A stretch of DNA of 7,631 bases from Ruminococcaceae bacterium UBA1691 (GCA_002320555.1 DCJV01000135.1:8736-16366); one strand, 5' to 3'; numbered from the stretch's first letter, positions 1 to 6,419 are shown. Notes: generated by a model not told the origin, from the sequence alone. Made by a program: numbers and translations.

Positions 1-620
1 GGTTCGTCCGGGGAGAGCTTGCGCCCATATGGCCTTCCGCGGCGCACCGGCCAGCGCTGCATGAGGGTGAGCGCCTTCTCGCCCTGCGCCGTCTTGACTG
101 TGCATACCGTATCCGTCACAGTGAATTCGCCCGCCTGGATGGAGAGAATTTCGCCCTCAATCCCATTGGGCACCATGATCTTGTGGACAACGACGTCCGT
201 CTCCTGCACCGTGCCGATGATATCGCAGGATTTCACGTGATCCCCCGCCTTGACGCACGGCTCAAACTTCCATTTCCGGTCCCGTTTAAGGGAGGGCACC
301 TCCACGCCGCGGGAAAGATTGTTGCCCGCAACCTTCATGATATCGTCCAGCGGGCGCTGGATGCCGTCGAAGATGCTGCCGATAAGCCCTGGCCCGAGCT
401 CAACGCTCATCGGCTCGCCCGTAGATTCCACCGGCGCGCCGGTGCCGAGGCCCGACGTCTCTTCATAAACCTGAATCGATGCACGATCCCCGTGCATCTC
501 GATTATTTCACCAATCAGGCGCTGGTCGCTTACCCGCACCACGTCGAACATATTCGCGTCCCGCATTCCCTGCGCGACGACAAGCGGCCCGGCCACCTTG
601 ACAACAGACCCTGTGCTCAT
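1..620 (-). CDS. ntpA: V/A-type ATPase catalytic subunit A, N-terminal part (cut by window edge)
   Basis: Catalytic A subunit of the V1/A1 head, which alternates with B in an A3B3 hexamer and hydrolyses or makes ATP at the cytoplasmic face. Only the first 206 codons are present; the gene runs off at base 1. The protein begins MSTGSVVKVAGPLVVA, the N-terminal beta-barrel typical of the family. It continues with ELGPGLIGSIFDGIQRPL (about residues 74-91), a signature of A subunits, then the non-homologous 'bulge' region (about 110-185), and ends in RWPVRRGRPYGRKLSPDE, which in homologues comes shortly before the Walker A loop. The Walker A, Walker B and arginine-finger regions lie outside the window, so catalytic competence cannot be judged. 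The start is set by GAGGTGA six nt upstream of the ATG. It follows subunit F by 22 nt. B and D are expected next. The family call is near certain; the ntp name follows the E. hirae operon, and other schemes call it atpA. Confidence 0.96.
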   Translation of the reverse strand, partial: MSTGSVVKVAGPLVVAQGMRDANMFDVVRVSDQRLIGEIIEMHGDRASIQVYEETSGLGTGAPVESTGEPMSVELGPGLIGSIFDGIQRPLDDIMKVAGNNLSRGVEVPSLKRDRKWKFEPCVKAGDHVKSCDIIGTVQETDVVVHKIMVPNGIEGEILSIQAGEFTVTDTVCTVKTAQGEKALTLMQRWPVRRGRPYGRKLSPDE

Positions 621-642
621 GGTGAATCACCTCATTTCTTCA

Positions 643-954
643 TTATCCGATAATATCCGAGCCGACCGCTTTTTCCACGCTCTTGCTCACGCTTCTCAGC
701 CCCAGCCCTGTATTGCCCGTCACACCCGGGATCGGGATGATGGCCGGCACGGGCATATGCCGGTATTGATCAATTTCCGCCTCCAGCTCAGCCGCCAGCT
801 TTTCCGTCATGAAAATAACAGCGTAGCCGCCGGAAATCATCTTTTTCAGCGTTGCAGCAGCCAGCTTTGCATCCTCCTGTGGAAAAATCTCCAGCCCGAG
901 GGATGCAAAGCCGGACACACTGTCTCGATCGCCCATGACCGCAATCTTATACAT
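643..954 (-). CDS. ntpG: V/A-type ATPase subunit F (central stalk)
   Basis: Small 103-residue subunit that binds subunit D in the rotating central stalk, known in E. hirae as NtpG. It opens MYKIAVMGDRDSVSGFASLG, the Rossmann-like beta strand and GD...GF motif of the family. It ends IPGVTGNTGLGLRSVSKSVEKAVGSDIIG, matching the conserved C-terminal helix with VE+AVGxDI. The length is normal for prokaryotic F. The ATG at 954 is chosen although the frame stays open to 1083, because homologues start at this MYK-type strand and because the ATG lies inside the end of subunit C. The two genes share ATGTATAA (8 nt), a layout typical of translational coupling. A GAAAGG ribosome site lies 13 nt upstream, inside the C coding sequence. 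Subunit A follows after 22 nt. Confidence 0.95.
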   Translation of the reverse strand: MYKIAVMGDRDSVSGFASLGLEIFPQEDAKLAAATLKKMISGGYAVIFMTEKLAAELEAEIDQYRHMPVPAIIPIPGVTGNTGLGLRSVSKSVEKAVGSDIIG

Positions 955-1918
955 ACGCTTCACGCATCCTTTCCCGGATCTGTTCCGCTGGGAGCCCCAG
1001 CCGCTTGCAGGAGAGCAGGATGCGGATATTTTTAATCTCGCTATCCCGCGCCACATAATAAGCGACCAAAGGTGCGAGCCCAAAGCTCACCCGCCGGGCT
1101 CCGTCGAGCTGCTCCATCAGAAGGTCGTCGCACCATTTTTCAAAGGCCGCGAAGCTCTTTGAGAAAGCCTGCACGCAGTCCGCATAAGCGGTTTCCGAAA
1201 GATACTGCGTCAGCTCCTGCACACCGCGTCCGGCGGCTGCAATGAGCGCGGATTTCCGAAGCGTTTCACATTCGCACAAAGCTTCCTGTAAAAAGCCGTC
1301 GCCCCGCCCGGTATGAGCAGCGCGCAAAGCGATCTTCAGGTTTGCCGTTGCGCACATCAGCTCCGCGAGCCGCTTTGCGAAATCGCTGCCGGTCTCGTCC
1401 GCCCGCCCTTTAACCGCCTCCAGCGCGGCCCGGTCGAGCAGGGTATCCGCCCGCTGCCCATCGGAAGCACGCACGAGCAAACGGTAAGCCTCCTGCGCAG
1501 CCTGCTGCATTTCAGAGGGCAGGCGGCTGAAATTCTGATTGGACACCGCGTCCCAGATCATATCCACCGGCACTGTATTCGGTATCAGCCAATATGACTC
1601 TGGGGACTGATTGCTGACAAGGCTTTTCAAAGCTGCCTTGCAATTGTGAAAATCATTTTTAGCCGTTAAAAAAGAGAGCTCCCGCGGCTCAGGGGCCACT
1701 TGGGTGAGTAGGCCCCACATCTCCTCGGTCTGCCGGCGGAGCATTGCATTCGGGTCCTCCAGCGCGCCGCCTGTGTCCCACCCCTTGTCCGCGAGCAGCT
1801 GCAGGGCAGAACGCATATCGGGCGCGGCGAGCAGCTGCTCCATCGCGCTTTTGTCAAGAAGATACGTCTCATTCGCCCGGATGCGCGCAACGGCAAAGGT
1901 ATATTCTGTGTCTTTCAT
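947..1918 (-). CDS. ntpC: V/A-type ATPase subunit C (d-type socket subunit)
   Basis: Funnel-shaped cytoplasmic subunit that couples the central stalk (D/F) to the membrane K ring; one copy per enzyme. The 323-residue protein is mostly helical. The start MKDTEYTFAVARIRANETYLLD matches the family N-terminus (M-x-DT-x-Y-x-AVARIR), and the end EIKNIRILLSCKRLGLPAEQIRERMREAYV is the conserved C-terminal repeat with the IR(I/L)ILxxK core. I chose the ATG at 1918, 12 nt from GAAAGG, because it matches homologue N-termini and the spacing seen at E and F. An in-frame ATG at 1924 (MCMKD..., 6 nt spacing) is equally possible biochemically, and one at 1933 abuts the ribosome site and is unlikely. It lies 72 nt after E, with a stem-loop in the spacer, and overlaps F by 8 nt. 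No frameshift or truncation is seen. Confidence 0.94.
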   Translation of the reverse strand: MKDTEYTFAVARIRANETYLLDKSAMEQLLAAPDMRSALQLLADKGWDTGGALEDPNAMLRRQTEEMWGLLTQVAPEPRELSFLTAKNDFHNCKAALKSLVSNQSPESYWLIPNTVPVDMIWDAVSNQNFSRLPSEMQQAAQEAYRLLVRASDGQRADTLLDRAALEAVKGRADETGSDFAKRLAELMCATANLKIALRAAHTGRGDGFLQEALCECETLRKSALIAAAGRGVQELTQYLSETAYADCVQAFSKSFAAFEKWCDDLLMEQLDGARRVSFGLAPLVAYYVARDSEIKNIRILLSCKRLGLPAEQIRERMREAYV

Positions 1919-1939
1919 ACACATTGTCATCCTTTCGAA

Positions 1940-1971
1940 GAGCATGCTGCAAAATGGATCGCATCATGCTC
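1940..1971 (-). promoter_or_regulatory. Stem-loop in the E-C spacer, just upstream of the subunit C ribosome site
   Basis: On the transcribed strand GAGCATG and CATGCTC form a perfect 7-bp stem. One A-G mismatch and three more pairs (TGC/GCA) follow, closing a 10-nt loop. The structure starts about 20 nt after the E stop codon, and its 3' foot lies 3 nt before the GAAAGG of subunit C (1931-1936). There is no following U-run, so it does not look like an intrinsic terminator. It could set the E:C expression ratio (E is present in more copies than C), protect or direct mRNA cleavage, or tune C translation. The role is inferred; the pairing is read directly. Confidence 0.55.
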
Positions 1972-1990
1972 GCTAAGCCCGTCTGCAAGT

Positions 1991-2584
1991 TTATGCGAAA
2001 AGCTCCCGGCTCAGGGCGTCCTTGATCTCTTCAAGCGACGCATCCAGCAGCGCTTCAAAGCTGCAATTGACCTCGATATCGCCGTATATCAGCAGGAAGC
2101 CGCCGTCGATCCGGGCAGGCTGTGCACCGATGCGCACATGCGCGCCTTGCTTTGCAAGCATGTCATTGAGTTCGTCCGCAAAACCTGACGGCAGCCTTTT
2201 GAGATCGCGCTCGGAAAGGCGCATCTCGCCCTCCCCCCGGCACGCGTATGTCCCGGCGAGGGCAGTGAGCACCTTAAAATAGTCCGTGTCCGGCAACTCC
2301 CGCAAATGGCGCAGCGCCATCTCGATCGTCTCATTGACAACCTCCGTTTTCATGCGCAGTAGAAGCCGCTTTGTCTCCATTTCGCCGCTCATCTTCGCCC
2401 TTTGGAGCTCGGTTTCGCATTCTTTGCGCGCACGGATTAAGATCTCCTGATAGCGGGCGTTTGCAGCGGCCTGCGCGTCCTCACGGATTCGAGCGAGCCG
2501 CTCCTGCGCCTGCTTTTCAATCTTCCCGCATTCCAAACGGCTCTCTTCTTCAATGGCTGCCTTCATTTCTTCCAGGCCTGTCAT
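1991..2584 (-). CDS. ntpE: V/A-type ATPase subunit E (peripheral stalk)
   Basis: Peripheral-stalk (stator) subunit that pairs with G/H in an E-G heterodimer and holds the A3B3 head against rotation. It has 197 residues, the usual size. About residues 1-100 form a long charged helix rich in E, K, R, A and Q (MTGLEEMKAAIEEESRLECGKIEKQAQERL...), predicted to be coiled coil. The C-terminal globular part carries the family signature ARIDGGFLLIYGDIEVNCSFEALLD and ends LEEIKDALSRELFA. The ATG at 2584 lies 12 nt from GAAAGG. The upstream in-frame ATG (MVIP...) at 2596 touches that ribosome site, so it is unlikely to be the start. It lies 74 nt after K and 72 nt before C; these are the only two long spacers in the operon. 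Confidence 0.94.
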   Translation of the reverse strand: MTGLEEMKAAIEEESRLECGKIEKQAQERLARIREDAQAAANARYQEILIRARKECETELQRAKMSGEMETKRLLLRMKTEVVNETIEMALRHLRELPDTDYFKVLTALAGTYACRGEGEMRLSERDLKRLPSGFADELNDMLAKQGAHVRIGAQPARIDGGFLLIYGDIEVNCSFEALLDASLEEIKDALSRELFA

Positions 2585-2658
2585 TGGTATGACCATCCTT
2601 TCTGTGGAGATTGAAAGGATTTTCCTATCCAAACAAACTCCCACTCTATCCAAATGGA
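2585..2658 (-). other. K-E intergenic spacer with a 9-nt direct repeat
   Basis: This 74-nt non-coding stretch separates the multicopy proteolipid gene from subunit E. On the transcribed strand TTTGGATAG occurs twice (2646-2654 and 2625-2633), start to start 21 nt apart. The first copy is part of a small ATCCA/TGGAT hairpin next to the K stop codon. The GAAAGG ribosome site of E is at 2597-2602. I see no strong terminator or promoter here. The repeat may be chance, a protein or RNA binding site, or part of an mRNA processing region. Confidence 0.35.
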
Positions 2659-3129
2659 TTACAGATTGAGCACCGTCAGCAGGGAGATCAGCAGCGCGAG
2701 CACCGCATATGTCTCGACCAGAACGGCCATTGTGATCGCCTTACCGTTTTGATCCGGCTTCTTCGCCACCACGCCGATACCGGCCGCGGCCGTGCGCCCC
2801 TGCGCAATGGCGGAAAACAGGCCGACGATTGCGATCGGCAGACAGGCCGCCAGATACATCAGTCCGTGCGATGTGGTCAGCTCCACGGGATTGCCGCCCA
2901 GCAGTCCGATGCGGTTGAGCACCAGCACGGCGGTCAGCAGGCCATAAAGGCCCTGCGTGCCGGGAAGGAGCTGCAAAAGCAGTAGCTTGCCGAATTTACC
3001 GGGATCCTCTGCGATCACGCCTGCGGCAGCCTCGCCGGCGATTCCCACGCCCTTCGCGGAACCAATGCCCGCCATCAACGCGGCCAGAACCGCACCCAGT
3101 ACTGCAAATGCTACGCCTAAACTATTCAT
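2659..3129 (-). CDS. ntpK: V-type ATPase proteolipid subunit K (Na+-type rotor ring, 4 helices)
   Basis: The 156-residue, four-helix (16-kDa) proteolipid whose copies form the rotating membrane ring. Helices lie at about 5-26, 50-73, 86-110 and 131-155. It is a duplicated two-hairpin form like E. hirae NtpK, and the GIGSAKGVG and LLPGTQGLYG motifs match that protein. The residues that bind Na+ in the E. hirae ring all have counterparts: L55, T58, Q59 and Y62 in helix 2, Q110 in helix 3 and the essential carboxylate E139 in helix 4 (VETYA). In the first hairpin the equivalent carboxylate is absent, as in other 16-kDa forms, giving one ion site per monomer. Na+ coupling is therefore predicted. 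The ATG at 3129 overlaps the end of subunit I by 8 nt (ATGAATAG) and has AAGGAGG nine nt upstream, one of the strongest ribosome sites in the operon, fitting a high-copy subunit. Confidence 0.97.
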   Translation of the reverse strand: MNSLGVAFAVLGAVLAALMAGIGSAKGVGIAGEAAAGVIAEDPGKFGKLLLLQLLPGTQGLYGLLTAVLVLNRIGLLGGNPVELTTSHGLMYLAACLPIAIVGLFSAIAQGRTAAAGIGVVAKKPDQNGKAITMAVLVETYAVLALLISLLTVLNL

Positions 3130-5113
3130 GATGTGCTTCCTCCTTGAATTTCACATATTTCGTGTGTACTGCGAAGGGCTGAAACGGCCTGCCGCCGCCC
3201 TCATAGAATTTGGAAAACAGCTCCACATACTGAAGCCGGTTGGTATGCACGTATGCGCCGAGCATATTGATCGCCATATTGAGCGTGTGTCCGACGATAA
3301 AGACGAAAAACAGAAGAATCCCCTTCACAATGGGATTCTCCGGGATCGTCCCCAAAAGATTGACCACCTGGCCGATGACGCCGGTTGCAAGGCCCAGCGC
3401 GAGCAGGCGGGAATAGGACAGCACGTCGCTGAGATATCCGGAGGCCGCGTTATACAGCCCGTAAAGCCCGCTGCCCAGCCGCGCAAAAATATTTTTCGAG
3501 GTCCGACCCGCTGTGAGGATGATCAGAATCACGCCCGCCAGCAGGACATACATCCCGATGGTATTGAAGATCGCAGGCACCTCGGTGAGCATCCCTGCGC
3601 CAACGGGAGCCGCTCCCAGCACCAGCAGGTAAATGGGCACTACGTCGCAAAAAGCGTCGAATCGTTTTCCCGCTTTCCAGAGCTGATAAAAATGCACGCC
3701 CAGCCCCAAAAACAGATGCAGAATGCCCAGCCCCAGTGAAAAGAGCAGCAGCTTCATCGGATCGCTGACCGGATCGAACCAGATTGCCATGCGCGGCGCC
3801 GGCTTATGCAGGAAATTCTTACAGATCACCGGCACGATATCGCCGAACCAGGTGCCAAACAGCGCGCCCCAAAAGATCGTGGAAACGCCGGAGTATAAAA
3901 ACATCTTCATGGTTTTGCGCATATTGCCCTCGAGCTGAAATTTTTTCAGTGCGATGGCGGATACGAGCACCATCAGGCAGCCATAACCCGCGTCGGACAG
4001 CATCAGGCCGAAGAACAGATAATAGAAGATTGCCATGACCGGCGTGGGGTCAATGTCCTTTTTCGCCGGCAATGCATACATCTCCGTGATCGGTTCCACA
4101 GGCGAAGAAAAGCCATTGTTTTCGAGCAGTACCGGAACGTCCTCATCCTGATCCGGCTCAGATACAGTAATCGCCACAGGATAGCGGCTCTCGAGCTCTT
4201 GGCCCAGCCGGTCCACAGCCTTTTGCGGGATATAACCGTTGATGATGACGGTATTTTTGGTCATGCCCAGGCGGCCGATCATCTCATATTTTTCCTTACG
4301 CATTGAAAAATAATCGATGAGGAATTCGAGCTCCTTTTCGCTTCCCGCAAAGGCTTCAATCGCCTTGCGTGCCTTTTCGATGGCGTCCTCGCATTCCCCC
4401 GTTCTCAGCTGCATCGCCCGTATACGCTGCTCCGGCGTTTCCTTTGCCGGATCGGACGGGCGCGCAAAGCCCATCTCCCGCAGGGCGTCCTCCACCTGCT
4501 GCGCAATGTCATCGAGACAGATGACCCACAGGCAGGTCTGCTCTTTGGAGGTGAAAACAACCTCGATCTCCACAGCGGTCAGCGTGCCGTCCGCCTCGTA
4601 CAACCGGTCAGCCAATTCCTCTGCGGAATGAACCCCTGGCAGAGAGCCCGCAAAACAGCGCGTGCGCCGCGTTGCCAAAGGCGCCAAGGCCATGTCCAGC
4701 TTCCTCCACGGCTCGAGCGCATCCATCTGGGTGCGCAGCCGCACGATTTCCTCCGATGCGTCATGGATTTGCTTTTCAAGGGCTGCAATTTCATAGCATT
4801 TTTTCATCAGGCGGTCCGCCTCGTCCGCCTGCCTGCCGAAGGCGTCTGTGGAAATTTCTCGCTTTCCCTTCAGGAAATCCAGGAGGGAAGCTTTGGCCGG
4901 CAGGTATTTCGCAAGGATTTCCCTCGCCTGTACCGCCAGATTCAGATTCTTTTCGAACACCGCGATCGTCGCCTGCGTACTCACGCGCACAAGCTCCTCG
5001 TCCGAATTGTCGCATATCTCCACGACGCCCCTGCGCTGCAGCCGTTCCACAATCCTTTTACTGTCGCTGAGCAAGGCTGCGATTTCAATGCGCTGCATTT
5101 TACATTTTGCCAT
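3122..5113 (-). CDS. ntpI: V/A-type ATPase subunit I (a-type membrane stator)
   Basis: The 663-residue stator subunit that forms the ion half-channels beside the K ring. Residues 1-350 are cytoplasmic, with helical coiled-coil stretches (about 45-140 and 205-280) that bind the peripheral stalks. From about 355 there are roughly eight membrane helices (near 357-375, 377-391, 405-424, 453-476, 491-509, 517-535, 563-586 and 596-621). SYSRLLALGLA holds R569, the counterpart of the essential channel arginine (R735 of yeast Vph1). VHTNRLQYVELFSKFYEGGGRPFQPF supplies the second conserved arginine, R626, and the family C-terminal signature. The length is normal and no key residue is missing. The ATG at 5113 lies within the end of the G/H gene (14-nt overlap), with AAGGGAG eight nt upstream. 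K follows with an 8-nt overlap, so H, I and K are probably translated as a coupled block. Confidence 0.97.
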   Translation of the reverse strand: MAKCKMQRIEIAALLSDSKRIVERLQRRGVVEICDNSDEELVRVSTQATIAVFEKNLNLAVQAREILAKYLPAKASLLDFLKGKREISTDAFGRQADEADRLMKKCYEIAALEKQIHDASEEIVRLRTQMDALEPWRKLDMALAPLATRRTRCFAGSLPGVHSAEELADRLYEADGTLTAVEIEVVFTSKEQTCLWVICLDDIAQQVEDALREMGFARPSDPAKETPEQRIRAMQLRTGECEDAIEKARKAIEAFAGSEKELEFLIDYFSMRKEKYEMIGRLGMTKNTVIINGYIPQKAVDRLGQELESRYPVAITVSEPDQDEDVPVLLENNGFSSPVEPITEMYALPAKKDIDPTPVMAIFYYLFFGLMLSDAGYGCLMVLVSAIALKKFQLEGNMRKTMKMFLYSGVSTIFWGALFGTWFGDIVPVICKNFLHKPAPRMAIWFDPVSDPMKLLLFSLGLGILHLFLGLGVHFYQLWKAGKRFDAFCDVVPIYLLVLGAAPVGAGMLTEVPAIFNTIGMYVLLAGVILIILTAGRTSKNIFARLGSGLYGLYNAASGYLSDVLSYSRLLALGLATGVIGQVVNLLGTIPENPIVKGILLFFVFIVGHTLNMAINMLGAYVHTNRLQYVELFSKFYEGGGRPFQPFAVHTKYVKFKEEAHHE

Positions 5114-5450
5114 CAGAGCGTCTCCCTTCTATGGGGTATTGCGGAATCATACAGCGGATGACCGTCATGAACGCATCCTCCCGCTTCGCGCGTACGCTGT
5201 CGCGCAGCGCCTCAGCCTGTTTGCCGGCTTCCTCCTGCGCCTTTCGCAGGATCTCATCCGCCTTTTCCCCGGCTTCCCGCCGCAATGCATCCGCCTCCTG
5301 GCGCGCAAGGCGCGTTTGATCCGCCAAAAGCTGGCCGCCCTCCTCCTGCGCCTGGAGCAAAAGCGCCTTTGCCTGCGCGTGCGCCTGCTCAACCGCAAGG
5401 TCGGCCTGTCGTTCTGTTTGCAGGATTTCATTGACCGTTTTGGATGCCAC
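5100..5450 (-). CDS. ntpF: V/A-type ATPase subunit G/H (peripheral-stalk coiled coil), GTG start
   Basis: First gene of the operon; 116 residues. It is a long amphipathic helix rich in A, E, Q, R and K (ILQTERQADLAVEQAHAQAK...), as expected of the G/H subunit that coils with E in the peripheral stalk (NtpF of E. hirae, AhaH of archaea). Sequence alone is low complexity. The call rests on the coiled-coil character and on its position directly before I, where ntpF stands in the E. hirae operon. Translation starts at GTG, 7 nt after AGGAGG within a perfect AGGAGGTGA. The last codons overlap the start of I by 14 nt, and the tail (about 95-116, MTVIRCMIPQYPIEGRRSDGKM) is less helical. Symbol use varies between naming schemes. 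Confidence 0.88.
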   Translation of the reverse strand: MASKTVNEILQTERQADLAVEQAHAQAKALLLQAQEEGGQLLADQTRLARQEADALRREAGEKADEILRKAQEEAGKQAEALRDSVRAKREDAFMTVIRCMIPQYPIEGRRSDGKM

Positions 5451-5454
5451 AGTA

Positions 5455-5463
5455 TCACCTCCT
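5455..5463 (-). promoter_or_regulatory. Strong ribosome binding site for subunit G/H
   Basis: AGGAGGTGA, a nine-base match to the 16S rRNA tail, sits just ahead of the GTG at 5450. It decides the start: no ATG is available at this position, and this is the strongest ribosome site in the window. A strong site paired with a GTG codon suggests that the operon's first cistron is well translated. Confidence 0.85.
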
Positions 5464-5471
5464 GCCGGCTG

Positions 5472-5512
5472 TGACCGCTTCTTTTCTCCTCTCAGAAATC
5501 AAAAAGCGGCCA
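5472..5512 (-). promoter_or_regulatory. Leader stem-loop of the ATPase operon
   Basis: In the predicted 5' leader, TGGCCGCTTTTT pairs with AAGAAGCGGTCA over 12 positions, two of them G-U wobbles, around a 17-nt purine-rich loop that contains GAGAGGAGA. It begins about 7 nt after the predicted transcription start and ends 9 nt before the AGGAGGTGA of subunit G/H. No U-run follows the 3' arm, so it is not an obvious terminator. It may stabilise the 5' end of the mRNA or act as a regulatory leader; that role is inferred. Confidence 0.5.
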
Positions 5513-5525
5513 AACTTTAGGACTC

Positions 5526-5534
5526 ATTATAGCA
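5526..5534 (-). promoter_or_regulatory. Extended -10 promoter of the V-ATPase operon
   Basis: On the minus strand TGC precedes a perfect TATAAT (5526-5531), an extended -10 element. Seventeen nt further upstream there is no good -35 (AATAAA region), which is common when a TGn extension is present. Transcription would start near 5519, giving a leader of about 68 nt before the GTG of subunit G/H. It is the only good promoter candidate before the first ATPase gene. Confidence 0.7.
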
Positions 5535-5669
5535 CATTATGAATAGCTTTTATTGGATTTCATAAAAAATTCAAAGTTGAAAAAGTTTTCTGTACGAAAT
5601 GTCTGGAAATCGTTTCCTATCACGAATGAAAAACGAGCTTGGCGCATAGAAATATGTGAGGTGGTTGAC

Positions 5670-6236
5670 ATGTTTGTATATTCCGTAAAATCGTCAAAAA
5701 TCAAGATGGCCATCCTTATTCTGCTCGTCGTCCTGCTCGTGCTCGCCATGCTGCTCGTCACACGCCTCCATCAGCCGGCAGAGGCGGACAGTGAGCTGAA
5801 CATAAAAGCGGAAAATGCGGAGCAGCGCGTGGCGTTCCTTTCGCAGTTCGGCTGGAGCTTTGATGAGGATCCGGTCGAGGTAGCCGAGGTTATCATTCCG
5901 CCAGAATTCGATGAAGTTTATGAAAAATACAATGAAATCCAAAAGGCGCAGGGCTTTGACCTGACCAAATATCAGGGCAAGCGGGTCAAACGCTGGACCT
6001 ACGCCATTAAGAACTATCCCGGCTACGCCGCTGACAGCGGCTGCATCCATGCAAATCTGCTCGTCTATGAGGGGCAGGTCATCGGCGGGGACGTCTGCTC
6101 CGTGGAGCTGAACGGTTTTATGCACGGCTTCGATTTTCCAACAGATACCCCTTCCAATGCGCAGACGCCTTCCGCAACAGATCAAGCCGGTTCCGGGACG
6201 ACTACATCTGCTCAAACGAGCACCAACGCGGCATAA
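5670..6236 (+). CDS. DUF4830-like membrane-anchored protein of unknown function
   Basis: A 188-residue protein transcribed away from the ATPase operon. It has a short basic N-terminus (KSSKIK), one hydrophobic helix at about 13-30, then an outside-facing domain. The core (about 47-154) has RVAFLSQFGWSFDEDPVEVAEVIIPPEFDEVYEKYNEIQKAQGFDL followed by KNYPGYA and the GGDVCSVELNGFMHGF ending. I recall this pattern from the Firmicute DUF4830 family; this is from memory and unchecked. C125 and C143 could form a disulfide. The last ~34 residues are a T/S/Q/A-rich low-complexity tail, probably disordered. The ATG at 5670 is chosen because GAGGTGG lies 5 nt upstream and the membrane helix starts soon after; the frame is open back to a TTG at 5553 without such a site. 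No confident promoter is seen. The function is unknown. It may be a lipoprotein-like or envelope factor, but no lipobox cysteine is present. Confidence 0.85.
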   Translation: MFVYSVKSSKIKMAILILLVVLLVLAMLLVTRLHQPAEADSELNIKAENAEQRVAFLSQFGWSFDEDPVEVAEVIIPPEFDEVYEKYNEIQKAQGFDLTKYQGKRVKRWTYAIKNYPGYAADSGCIHANLLVYEGQVIGGDVCSVELNGFMHGFDFPTDTPSNAQTPSATDQAGSGTTTSAQTSTNAA

Positions 6237-6419
6237 AATCCCGGGTCTGGGCTTTGATCGATCCAAAGCGCTTTTCGGCGGGCAGTGTGAGGCCAACCGG
6301 TCTTACGTGGACCAGACTGCTCGCTGCTGTTTTATGAGAATCCCTTCGCAAATTAATGGAACCCCAAAATAACAATTTCGGCCAAAAGCCCTGTACAGAT
6401 ATTCCACTTTATACAAATA
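6237..6419. other. Non-coding convergent intergenic stretch
   Basis: Lies between the stop codon of the DUF4830-like gene and the large inverted repeat. I find no credible reading frame with a ribosome site on either strand, and no RNA gene that I recognise. Its only clear structure is the short GCTTTG/CAAAGC hairpin listed separately. Confidence 0.5.
6251..6269 (+). terminator. Weak candidate terminator of the DUF4830-like gene
   Basis: GCTTTG and CAAAGC form a 6-bp stem around a 7-nt loop, 14 nt after the stop codon, and GCTTTTC follows. The stem is short and the U-run is only four bases, so termination here would be inefficient. The larger inverted repeat at 6420-6453 may do the main work. 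Confidence 0.3.

Noticed and set aside
183..653. Plus-strand open frame of 156 codons opposite subunit A
   Set aside because: The minus strand reads as a textbook A-subunit N-terminus. The plus frame is explained as its complement.
955..1083. Longer version of subunit F with 43 extra N-terminal residues
   Set aside because: The extension lies wholly inside subunit C in another frame, is not family-like, and would displace the conserved MYKIAVMGDRD start.
2957..3739. A 260-codon plus-strand open frame across the K and I genes
   Set aside because: It lies opposite two clearly identified ATPase genes, is rich in Q, H, P and R as antisense frames of GC-rich genes are, and shows no domain.
4628..5161. 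Plus-strand open frame of 177 codons opposite subunit I
   Set aside because: It is a shadow of the I coding sequence with no ribosome site and no family resemblance.
5531..5660. Search for a plus-strand promoter of the DUF4830-like gene
   Set aside because: Several partial -35 and -10 look-alikes (for example TTGAAA near 5577) lack a partner at 16-18 nt, so none is reported.
5553..5669. Longer version of the DUF4830-like protein starting at a TTG
   Set aside because: It has no ribosome site, would put 39 polar residues before the membrane helix, and overlaps the promoter region; the ATG at 5670 has GAGGTGG at good spacing.
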